Shown piece after piece: positions 1 through 4,767 of a stretch of 6,089 nt of DNA. Below the pieces are notes generated by a model. The model was given only the letters and a program-made list of their open reading frames with translations, was not told the DNA's origin and did not search any database. Source of the stretch: an uncultured Chloroflexota bacterium (GTDB taxonomy: Bacteria; Chloroflexota; UBA4733); the NCBI GenBank assembly GCA_937967325.1, contig CALBSQ010000165.1:1-6089 (forward strand), given 5' to 3'. Both the position numbers and the translations under genes were made by a program. Within the stretch, counting starts at the first letter, position 1; every line of letters starts with the position of its first letter.

Positions 1-435
1 GTAGGCCGGCACGGTGATCACCGCCTCCGTCACCCCCTCCCCCAGCTTCGCCTCCGCGTCCGCCTTCAGCTTCCCCAACACCATCGCCGAGATCTCCTGA
101 GGGCTGTAGTCGCGATCCGCGAGCTTGACGCGCACGTCGCCATTGGCCGCGGCGGTCACCTTGTAGGGCATGGTCTTGATGGTGCGCTGCACCTCGGGGT
201 CGCTGAACTTGCGCCCCATGTAGCGCTTGATGGAGAAGATCGTGTTCTGGGGGTTGGTCACCGCCTGCCGCTTGGCGATCTGGCCAACCAGTCGCTCACC
301 AGTCTTGGTGACGGCAACCATGGACGGGGTAATTCGCGCGCCCTCGGCGTTCTCGATGACGACGGGCTCGCCGGCCTCCATGTAGGCGACGCAGGAGTTG
401 GTCGTCCCGAGGTCAATGCCGATAACTTTAGCCAT
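1..435 (-). CDS. dnaK: Molecular chaperone DnaK (Hsp70), N-terminal part only
   Basis: DnaK is the cytoplasmic Hsp70 chaperone. It binds exposed hydrophobic peptides in an ATP-driven cycle with DnaJ and GrpE. The visible 145 codons begin MAKVIGIDLGTTNSCVAYME, the first phosphate-binding segment of the Hsp70 ATPase, continue through the conserved SIKRYMGR stretch, and stop at EAVITVPAY at the left window edge. About three quarters of the gene (rest of the ATPase domain and the substrate-binding domain) is missing. The ATG at 435 has a good ribosome site, AGGGAG at 448-443, seven bases upstream. The start lies inside the last codons of the upstream hsp20 (8-nt overlap), so the two are very probably co-transcribed and translationally coupled. 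The identity is clear from the sequence; the coupling is inferred. Confidence 0.97.
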   Translation of the reverse strand, partial: MAKVIGIDLGTTNSCVAYMEAGEPVVIENAEGARITPSMVAVTKTGERLVGQIAKRQAVTNPQNTIFSIKRYMGRKFSDPEVQRTIKTMPYKVTAAANGDVRVKLADRDYSPQEISAMVLGKLKADAEAKLGEGVTEAVITVPAY

Positions 436-919
436 TACCTGGCTCCCTTCCTTCAACGGATTGATTCGCCGTGGTTATCTTGATCTGCCGCGGCCGAGAC
501 TCCTCGGCCTTCGGCAGGCGCAACGTTAGTATGCCCGCCTCAAAGGTGGCGCTGGCGCCTTCCGGATCAACGCGCTGCGGCAGCGTGATGGTGCGTATAA
601 AGGCGCCGTGCGGCACTTCGTGAACCAGCCAGGACACGTCGTGCGTAGGATCGGCCTGATGCATATCGACGTGGCCCTTGATCTGGAGCGTGTTCCCGAG
701 GACCGTCGGTTGGACATCTTCGGGCCGAGCGCCGGGCACCATTGCTCGGAGGACAAAGGCGTCCCCGGTGTCATAGAGATCGATAGGGACATCCAATGCA
801 GCCGCGCCCGGTCCGCGAATCACTGTCCGCGGCCGGATGAAGCTCTCCTCCATGAGTCGGCTCATCGCGTCACGCAGTGAGACGATTTCGCCGAAAGGAT
901 CTGGGCGCTGCGTCGCCAA
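428..919 (-). CDS. hsp20: Small heat shock protein, Hsp20/alpha-crystallin family
   Basis: Small heat-shock proteins are ATP-independent holdases that keep unfolding proteins soluble and pass them to DnaK. The 163 residues fit the family's usual length. A short N-terminal arm (residues 1-40, with DPFGEIVSLRDAMSRLMEESF) leads into the alpha-crystallin domain at about 43-140. Typical pieces are VPIDLYDTGDAFVLRAMVPG, the LQIKGH strand near 78-83, the FIRTITLPQRVD strand, and the hallmark A-G-I-L motif at 128-131 followed by TLRLPK. The C-terminal tail has the I-x-I motif (IKI, 146-148) used in oligomer assembly. The start is a TTG: an in-frame TGA lies seven codons upstream and no in-frame ATG lies between them. 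GGAGAG at 929-924 sits four bases before the TTG. The gene overlaps dnaK by 8 nt, giving a compact chaperone operon. No CIRCE element was seen upstream. Confidence 0.95.
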   Translation of the reverse strand: MATQRPDPFGEIVSLRDAMSRLMEESFIRPRTVIRGPGAAALDVPIDLYDTGDAFVLRAMVPGARPEDVQPTVLGNTLQIKGHVDMHQADPTHDVSWLVHEVPHGAFIRTITLPQRVDPEGASATFEAGILTLRLPKAEESRPRQIKITTANQSVEGREPGNG

Positions 920-923
920 TCTG

Positions 924-929
924 CTCTCC
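924..929 (-). promoter_or_regulatory. Ribosome binding site supporting the TTG start of hsp20
   Basis: GGAGAG on the minus strand lies four bases ahead of the TTG at 919-917. ATG codons just upstream are in another frame, and the hsp20 frame is closed by a TGA shortly before, so this site settles the TTG start. Confidence 0.6.
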
Positions 930-1050
930 GTCCATTGTCATCCTGGCAGCAGGTTGCTCGACCTCCGCGGATTGAGGACCGGTCGCCAGGCCCACAAGAA
1001 TGACTCAGGTATCGTACAGGCCCGGTGTTAGAGCGGCACATACGCCGAAT

Positions 1051-1063
1051 TAACGTTTCGTTA
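1051..1063. promoter_or_regulatory. Short dyad TAACG-TTT-CGTTA upstream of hsp20 (possible operator)
   Basis: A perfect 5-bp inverted repeat with a 3-bp spacer sits in a locally AT-richer patch about 130 bp upstream of the hsp20 start. Its position would suit a regulator site near the hsp20-dnaK promoter. It does not match CIRCE (TTAGCACTC-N9-GAGTGCTAA), so no regulator can be named. A dyad this short can easily occur by chance. Confidence 0.2.
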
Positions 1064-1134
1064 GAAGGGAAATAGCATCGCGCCATGGCCGGGTGCGAAT
1101 GCCAACGTATCGCTGCCGGCGCTGCGCCACGTGA

Positions 1135-1162
1135 TAGACCAGCCTGGCGTCCGCCCTATGGT
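1135..1162 (+). promoter_or_regulatory. Weak sigma-70-like promoter candidate
   Basis: TAGACC (1135-1140) and TATGGT (1157-1162) each match four of six consensus bases, with a 16-bp spacer. It points toward the small ORF at 1405 and would give a leader of about 235 nt. Matches this weak occur by chance, so this is only a candidate. Confidence 0.2.
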
Positions 1163-1209
1163 ACAGTGCCCCTATGTTGTCACAATGCCCTGTCCGGCGT
1201 CGCCGTAGT

Positions 1210-1225
1210 CGACATCCCGATGTCG
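1210..1225. promoter_or_regulatory. Perfect 7-bp dyad CGACATC-CC-GATGTCG (operator or hairpin candidate)
   Basis: Two exact 7-bp half-sites with a 2-bp spacer form a 16-bp dyad about 48 bp downstream of the weak -10 candidate at 1157. The tight spacing suits a dimeric DNA-binding protein better than an RNA hairpin, which would have a loop of only two bases. A smaller stem (CGCCG-TCAG-CGGCG, 1243-1256) follows. No known operator consensus is recognised. Confidence 0.25.
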
Positions 1226-1404
1226 TCCTCGTGCGGCACGTCCGCCGTCAGCGGCGTCGGCGGTCATTTCTTGGTTGCTCCGCGGGACGAAACCTGCAGG
1301 GCGCTGACGCGACCCTCCGAGGCTCCTACGATCCGGTTTGGACGGCTCAGGCAGAGGGGCGCTTCCTGCGCGGTGCATTGCTGTCACCGAGTCGGCAGCC
1401 GATC

Positions 1405-1587
1405 ATGAGGGTTGCGCGCCTATTCGTCGTTGTAGCCTTACTCTCCTGGGCAATATCGCCCGCCCTGGCGATGGGGAAAGCCCTCGGCCTGCAGCAACCA
1501 CCGATTTGGCCGGCCCTGCTGCTCATCGCGCTCCTGTTTGGCATCTGGAGGTTGACCGTCGGCTCAAGGTCGCGCCGGGGACGCTAA
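1405..1587 (+). CDS. Possible small secreted or membrane peptide, 60 residues, unrecognised
   Basis: I do not recognise a family. From the ATG at 1405, the product has a textbook signal-peptide pattern: MRVAR, then a hydrophobic core (LFVVVALLSWAI, residues 6-17), then SPALA with a plausible signal peptidase I cut after residue 22. A second hydrophobic stretch at about 34-48 (WPALLLIALLFGIW) could be a membrane helix, and it is followed by a basic tail SRSRRGR. That order is what a small membrane protein should look like. Against it, no clear Shine-Dalgarno site precedes the ATG and the upstream region is uncertain. The frame stays open back to 1174, but the extra N-terminal residues there are Arg-rich and look non-coding. 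It ends 28 bp before the inverted-repeat element and could be a decayed fragment or chance. Confidence 0.35.
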   Translation: MRVARLFVVVALLSWAISPALAMGKALGLQQPPIWPALLLIALLFGIWRLTVGSRSRRGR

Positions 1588-1615
1588 GCCCGGTCAAGAG
1601 GCGCTCAGTGGTGTG

Positions 1616-1663
1616 TCCGGCAAGTTCAGGCGGCGATTGGCCCCCGGCGACTAATGGAAGTTG
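1616..1663 (+). repeat. Left 48-bp inverted repeat arm
   Basis: Begins TCCGGCAAGTTCAGGCGGCG and ends GGAAGTTG. It pairs with 1785-1832 with three mismatches, at about 1645, 1654 and 1659. Confidence 0.85.
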
Positions 1664-1702
1664 GCAATTAAGTCCAGGCGTTTCGATAGGCAAGCGACCG
1701 GG

Positions 1703-1724
1703 GCGGGCGAGACGCCCGCGCTCC
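1703..1724 (-). repeat. REP-like palindrome with GGAG foot inside the element
   Basis: On the minus strand a GGAG tetranucleotide (1724-1721) is followed after one C by GCGGGCG-TCT-CGCCCGC, a perfect 7-bp stem with a 3-base loop. A GTAG/GGAG foot next to a GC hairpin is the known signature of REP sequences handled by REP-associated tyrosine transposases (RAYT, Y1 family). A second imperfect stem (GTGGCGA with TCGCCCAC, 1732-1748) lies beside it. No RAYT gene is present in the window, so the link is by resemblance only. Confidence 0.5.
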
Positions 1725-1784
1725 GTCGAGAGTGGCGAAGTCGCCCACCATTTGGCATGTCCGGAAAACACTGGATCAAATAAA

Positions 1785-1832
1785 CAACCTCCATCAGTCG
1801 CCAGGGGCCAATCGCCGCCTGAACTTGCCGGA
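1785..1832 (-). repeat. Right 48-bp inverted repeat arm
   Basis: Reverse-complement partner of 1616-1663, identical at 45 of 48 positions. It ends eight bases from the stop codon of the membrane-protein gene (1841-1843), so the element occupies its 3' untranslated region and could act as its transcription end. Confidence 0.85.
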
Positions 1833-1840
1833 TGCAACGC

Positions 1841-2590
1841 CTAGCGCTGTGGCTGCGGGCGCGCCTCCTGCGGTCCGCCCGGACGATCGGCGTCGGTGGT
1901 CTCCTGGCGGCGTGTGCCGGGATACTTCGCCAGTAGCACGTCCAGTGCGCGCGTGAACCAGATCGCACCGACGATGCCGGTGAACGCAAGCGCGGGTAGC
2001 CCGAGACCGATGCTCAGCACCAAGAACACAGCGCCCACGATCACTAACGACAACGAATAGCCGATGTTGGCAACGACCAACAGCGCCGCGTTGCGCAACG
2101 TCGTTCGTAGCCGTTTGTCGCGCTGAAAGATCAACAAGCCAAACAGGTAGGGCTGTGCTGCCAGCCAGAACAAGACGACGTATACCCACAACACCGCGAT
2201 GAGCTTCACGGCCGAATTCGGCCGCGTCAAATAGAAGACGAAATTAGCGGCGATCAGGCCACCCGCGACGAGATCCACAGCGGCAAGTTGCCAGGCGCGG
2301 GCGAAATAGCGGCGAAACCCCAGGAGAAAATCACGCGGACCGATGTTGTAGCCATCGGCAAAGTTTCGCGCAGCGTAAAACAACCCTGCGAAGGCGGGTG
2401 GGATAACAATGAGTGAGGCAGCAAAGGCCAATAGTGCCGGTGGGACGGGGAATGCCTTGACGATGGCGCCGCCAATGAGGGGAGCACCGACGAGGCATAC
2501 CAGCCACATCAAGTTAATCGCGGTAAACGGTAGTATCTCATAATAGTAATCGCCCAGGGTCGACCAGAGCAGTCGGAGCACACGAAGCAC
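1841..2590 (-). CDS. DUF624/YesL-like integral membrane protein
   Basis: The 249-residue product resembles the YesL/DUF624 family, membrane proteins often found near sugar-uptake genes; their biochemical role is not established. Visible features are an N-terminal LRVLRLLWSTLGDYYYEILPFTAINLMWL typical of these proteins, about six hydrophobic segments (roughly 18-38, 52-75, 100-121, 128-153, 167-193, 196-214), and the cytoplasmic-loop motif DFLLGFRRYFARAW at 87-100. RDKRLRTTLRNAALLVVAN (157-175) is also family-like. The tail from 224 is hydrophilic and rich in Pro, Arg and Gln. The start is GTG at 2590, chosen because GAGGAG (2601-2596) lies five bases ahead. The gene is divergent from dprA and has no transporter beside it, so context does not suggest a substrate. 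The stop codon is only eight bases from an inverted-repeat element. The family call is by recognition of pattern, not by a search. Confidence 0.78.
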   Translation of the reverse strand: MLRVLRLLWSTLGDYYYEILPFTAINLMWLVCLVGAPLIGGAIVKAFPVPPALLAFAASLIVIPPAFAGLFYAARNFADGYNIGPRDFLLGFRRYFARAWQLAAVDLVAGGLIAANFVFYLTRPNSAVKLIAVLWVYVVLFWLAAQPYLFGLLIFQRDKRLRTTLRNAALLVVANIGYSLSLVIVGAVFLVLSIGLGLPALAFTGIVGAIWFTRALDVLLAKYPGTRRQETTDADRPGGPQEARPQPQR

Positions 2591-2641
2591 GACAACTCCT
2601 CAACCCTGCGTGCGGCCAATCACTATACCATCAACGGTGCT
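2591..2641. promoter_or_regulatory. 51-bp divergent promoter region between the DUF624 gene and dprA
   Basis: Both genes must start transcription here or inside each other. The sequence CACTATACC at 2621-2629 reads as TATAGT on the minus strand (2627-2622, five of six matches to the -10 consensus) and TATACC on the plus strand (2624-2629, four of six). No good -35 is visible for either at 16-18 bp. The dprA leader would be very short (about 6 nt if TATACC is used), and no Shine-Dalgarno precedes its ATG. The assignment is tentative. Confidence 0.35.
2596..2601 (-). promoter_or_regulatory. Ribosome binding site for the GTG start of the DUF624 gene
   Basis: GAGGAG on the minus strand is five bases before the GTG at 2590-2588, an ideal spacing that supports this non-ATG start. 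Confidence 0.65.
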
Positions 2642-3763
2642 ATGATCCCGACGATGGAAACCGCCGGCGGCTTGCCCGATGACGAGCGCGCTCTTTGGGT
2701 CGCGTGTATGCAAGTGCCCGGATTGGGTCCGGTTAAGTTCGCCCGCCTGCTAGAGCGGTTTGGAACGGCCGTTTCTGCCTGGTCGGCCGGCGACCAGGAA
2801 TTACGGACTGCCGGGCTGGATGGGAAGACAGCCGACGCCTTCGTCGCCTATCGCCGCACCAACGATCCCACCGCCCTGCTGTCGCGCGCCCAGCGATCCG
2901 GCATCGACGTCCTCACCCTGCGGGATCCCGCCTATCCGTCGCTCTTGAAAGAGATCTACGCGCCGCCGCCCGTCCTATTCGTGCGGGGGGAGCTTTTGAC
3001 TGAGGACCGGCTGTCGGTAGCGGTGGTCGGCACGCGCACGGCGACGGCGTACGGCAAGCTGATTGCAGAACGCCTGGTAAGCGACCTGGTCCGCCATGCC
3101 GTTACTATCGTCTCCGGGTTGGCGCGCGGCATTGATGCGATCGCGCACCGCACGGCGCTCCAAGCCGGCGGCCGCACGGTCGCAGTACTGGGGAGCGGCG
3201 TGGACGTGATCTATCCCGGGGAGCACCGAGCCCTGGCCGACGCGATCGTAAAGAACGGGGCGCTCCTCTCGGAATACCTGCCCGGTGCCAAGCCGGAGCG
3301 AGATAACTTCCCCGCACGCAATCGGTTGATCGCCGGCATGACCATGGGTACTATCATCGTCGAGGCCGGCGACGTGAGCGGCGCATTGATCACCGCTCGC
3401 ATGGCCCTGGAACACAATCGCGAGGTGTTCGCCGTGCCCGGGAATGTCACATCTCAGGCCAGCGTTGGAACTAACGCGCTCATTCGGCGCGGCGAGGCCA
3501 AGCTCATCAGCCGCGTAGAGGACGTGTTGGAGGAGCTGAATCCTGGCCTGGTGGCGGAGCAGCTCCAGCTCGTCGAGCTGCTGCCCGAAAACGCCACCGA
3601 GAGTGTGCTCTTGGAGGCCCTGACGACTGAGCCGCAACACGTCGATGAACTCTCCCGCTCCACCGGCATCGCCATCGCCGCGGTCACCAGCACGCTCACC
3701 ATGCTGGAGCTAAAGGGAGCAGCCCGACACGCCGGCGGCATGACCTACACGCGGATGCGGTAG
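2642..3763 (+). CDS. dprA: DNA-processing protein DprA (Smf)
   Basis: DprA binds incoming single-stranded DNA during natural transformation and loads RecA onto it; it is also conserved in bacteria not known to be competent. The 373 residues match the usual full length. The N-terminal helical domain (about 12-70) includes LWVACMQVPGLGPVKFARLLERFG, a helix-hairpin-helix-like stretch. The Rossmann-type core shows VAVVGTR (126-132), SGLARGIDAIAHR (158-170), VLGSGVDVIYP (182-192), FPARNRLIAGM (223-233), EAGDVSGALITARMA (241-255) and VFAVPGN (262-268). A C-terminal winged-helix (about 318-371) ends with LTMLELKGAARHAGGMTYTRMR. The first ATG is used; a second at 2654 would remove four residues and cannot be excluded. 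No competence genes are near. The gene is convergent with nth, with a strong hairpin between them. Confidence 0.96.
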   Translation: MIPTMETAGGLPDDERALWVACMQVPGLGPVKFARLLERFGTAVSAWSAGDQELRTAGLDGKTADAFVAYRRTNDPTALLSRAQRSGIDVLTLRDPAYPSLLKEIYAPPPVLFVRGELLTEDRLSVAVVGTRTATAYGKLIAERLVSDLVRHAVTIVSGLARGIDAIAHRTALQAGGRTVAVLGSGVDVIYPGEHRALADAIVKNGALLSEYLPGAKPERDNFPARNRLIAGMTMGTIIVEAGDVSGALITARMALEHNREVFAVPGNVTSQASVGTNALIRRGEAKLISRVEDVLEELNPGLVAEQLQLVELLPENATESVLLEALTTEPQHVDELSRSTGIAIAAVTSTLTMLELKGAARHAGGMTYTRMR

Positions 3764-3798
3764 CCGGTGGCGGTTACGTCACTCCGCTAGCGGCAGAC

Positions 3799-3861
3799 GA
3801 TGGGGGCTGGGATGCCGGGGCGGCGGACCGCAGTCGCCGCCCCGGCGCCTCCGTCCCCATC
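3799..3861. terminator. 63-nt bidirectional hairpin between convergent dprA and nth
   Basis: A perfect 12-bp stem GCCGGGGCGGCG (3814-3825) pairs with 3835-3846 around a 9-base loop. An outer GATGGGG (3799-3805) pairs with CCCCATC (3855-3861), extending the structure through an imperfect middle with wobbles. It begins 35 bp after the dprA stop and ends 31 bp before the nth stop, so it can serve both strands. There is no T-run on either side, so it is not a classical intrinsic terminator. High-GC bacteria often use such stems, and it could also protect transcript ends. Confidence 0.7.
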
Positions 3862-3892
3862 CGTTGCTGGAAGTAGCTAAACCGACTGGGCA

Positions 3893-4576
3893 CTAATCGC
3901 GGCGCGTCTGCCGCTGCCCGGTGGGGCACAGCTCCAACAACGTACACTCGGTGCAGCGCGGCTTGCGCGCATTGCAGATACCGCGACCGTGGAGAATGAG
4001 CGCGTGGTTGGCGAAGAGCCACGCGCTCCTCGGCAATAGCTCCATCAGATCCCGCTCGATCTTCTGGGGGTCCGTCTCGACGGTTAGGCCGAGCCGAGGA
4101 CCGAGGCGGGAGACGTGGGTATCGACGGCAATGCCTTCAATGATGCCAAAGGCATTGGAAAGCACGACGTTGGCCGTCTTTCGGGCCACGCCCGGCAGCG
4201 TCAACAGCTCGTCCATGGTCTGAGGGAGCGTGCCGCCGAAGTCGTCGACGATCTTGCGGGCGGCGCCGAGGATGCTCTTCGCTTTGTTGCGGTAGAAGCC
4301 GGTTGACCTGATGAGCTCCTCAATCTCCGCCTGATCGGCCGACGCCAGCGCCGCGGGAGTAGGGAAGCGCTCAAAGAGTCGCGGCGTGACCTGATTGACG
4401 CGTTCGTCCGTACACTGGGCCGACAGGATGGTTGCAACCAGCAGTTGGAATGCATCCCGGAAGTCGAGCGAACACTTGGCATCTGGGTACGCGGTGTGCA
4501 GCCGGGCGATGATCTCAGCGGCGCGTACGGCGGCTGGGGCTTCCTCGCTGGCCGCGTGAGTTATCAATTCGGACAC
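3893..4576 (-). CDS. nth: Endonuclease III, DNA glycosylase/AP lyase with 4Fe-4S cluster
   Basis: Nth removes oxidised pyrimidines from DNA and cuts the abasic site, starting base-excision repair. From the GTG at 4576 it has 227 residues (E. coli enzyme 211). Key parts are LLVATILSAQCTDERVNQVTP (45-65), the helix-hairpin-helix LPGVARKTANVVL (127-139) with catalytic Lys133, and VDTHVSRLGPRLGL (151-164) with catalytic Asp152. The cluster ligands are Cys201, 208, 211 and 217 in C-x6-C-x2-C-x5-C spacing. All catalytic and metal residues are present. The start is ambiguous: GTG 4576 has AAGG six bases ahead, while TTG 4567 has AGGAG eight bases ahead and costs three residues. The frame continues upstream to 4828, but that part is unlike the family and would overlap anmK. 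Confidence 0.95.
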   Translation of the reverse strand: MSELITHAASEEAPAAVRAAEIIARLHTAYPDAKCSLDFRDAFQLLVATILSAQCTDERVNQVTPRLFERFPTPAALASADQAEIEELIRSTGFYRNKAKSILGAARKIVDDFGGTLPQTMDELLTLPGVARKTANVVLSNAFGIIEGIAVDTHVSRLGPRLGLTVETDPQKIERDLMELLPRSAWLFANHALILHGRGICNARKPRCTECTLLELCPTGQRQTRRD

Positions 4577-4580
4577 TCCT
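4576..4580 (-). promoter_or_regulatory. AGGAG ribosome site that may select a TTG start for nth
   Basis: AGGAG overlaps the first base of the GTG candidate (4576) and lies eight bases before the TTG at 4567-4565. If ribosomes use it, nth starts at 4567 and not at 4576. Confidence 0.4.
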
Positions 4581-4640
4581 AACCTTGGCACGACCCACGA
4601 TCCTAGCGGACAACTGGTTACGCAAGGACCTTCACCGACT

Positions 4641-4664
4641 GCCCTCCTTCTGCTGGGAGAGGGC
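4641..4664. repeat. Small inverted repeat GCCCTC...GAGGGC between nth and anmK
   Basis: A 6-bp perfect stem (4641-4646 with 4659-4664) with inner partial pairing (CTTC/GGGA region) sits in the 191-bp gap between divergent nth and anmK. Related CCCTCTCCC/GGGAGAGGG sequences are common intergenic repeats in many GC-rich genomes, so it may be an interspersed repeat. A structure in the nth leader is another possibility. Confidence 0.3.
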
Positions 4665-4767
4665 GCCGAAAAAGCGGCCGGTCGATGCGAACCAGGCAGC
4701 ACCCTTTCGCGGCCAGACACAGGTTCGACGCCACGTCCATTGCGATGCGCCAGACGATACCATAGCG

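Larger units (their letters stand above)
920..1404. other. 485-bp stretch without a convincing gene
   Basis: Open frames cross this stretch on both strands, but their translations are rich in Arg, Cys and Ser, match no family I know, and lack good ribosome sites. It should hold the minus-strand promoter of hsp20-dnaK, but I could not find a clear sigma-70 or sigma-32 pair; the best minus-strand -10-like hexamer is TACGAT near 1017-1012, with no good -35. Two dyads and a weak plus-strand promoter-like pair are listed separately. I see no tRNA or recognisable riboswitch. Confidence 0.5.
1616..1832. mobile_element. 217-bp non-coding element with 48-bp inverted ends (MITE- or REP-like)
   Basis: The left end (1616-1663) and the reverse complement of the right end (1785-1832) agree at 45 of 48 positions; the three differences are transitions. 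Inward, the symmetry continues weakly: TCCAG followed by a TTT run at 1673-1683 is matched by its complement on the other side (about 1765-1775). The centre holds a perfect GC palindrome. There is no transposase or sensible reading frame inside. Such structure is typical of miniature inverted-repeat elements or paired REP sequences spread by a transposase elsewhere in the genome. The flanks show only a shared TG on both sides (1614-1615, 1833-1834), so no convincing target duplication. It abuts the stop codon of the DUF624 gene. Family membership is inferred; the repeat itself is directly visible. Confidence 0.7.

Noticed and set aside
920..1100. CIRCE or sigma-32 promoter for hsp20-dnaK
   Set aside because: No TTAGCACTC/GAGTGCTAA pair and no credible CTTGAA with CCCCAT at proper spacing were found on the minus strand.
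1270..1400. Structured leader or riboswitch ahead of the small ORF
   Set aside because: Several GC stems can be drawn, but none carries a conserved core of a riboswitch class I know.
1085..1408. 107-residue plus-strand ORF in the gene-poor stretch
   Set aside because: Cys-, Ser- and Arg-rich composition with no motif, no hydrophobic pattern and no ribosome site; typical of chance open frames in GC-rich DNA.
1616..1832. CRISPR array
   Set aside because: There are only two arms, in inverted and not direct orientation, with no regular spacers.
1523..1989. Overlapping minus-strand ORFs reading PASSGGDWPLAT and SAGVSPA-type peptides
   Set aside because: They are translations of the inverted-repeat element and its palindrome. 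The same words appear on both strands because of the symmetry.
2975..3640. 221-residue minus-strand ORF inside dprA
   Set aside because: Antisense shadow of a well-conserved gene; the plus-strand DprA motifs account for the whole region.
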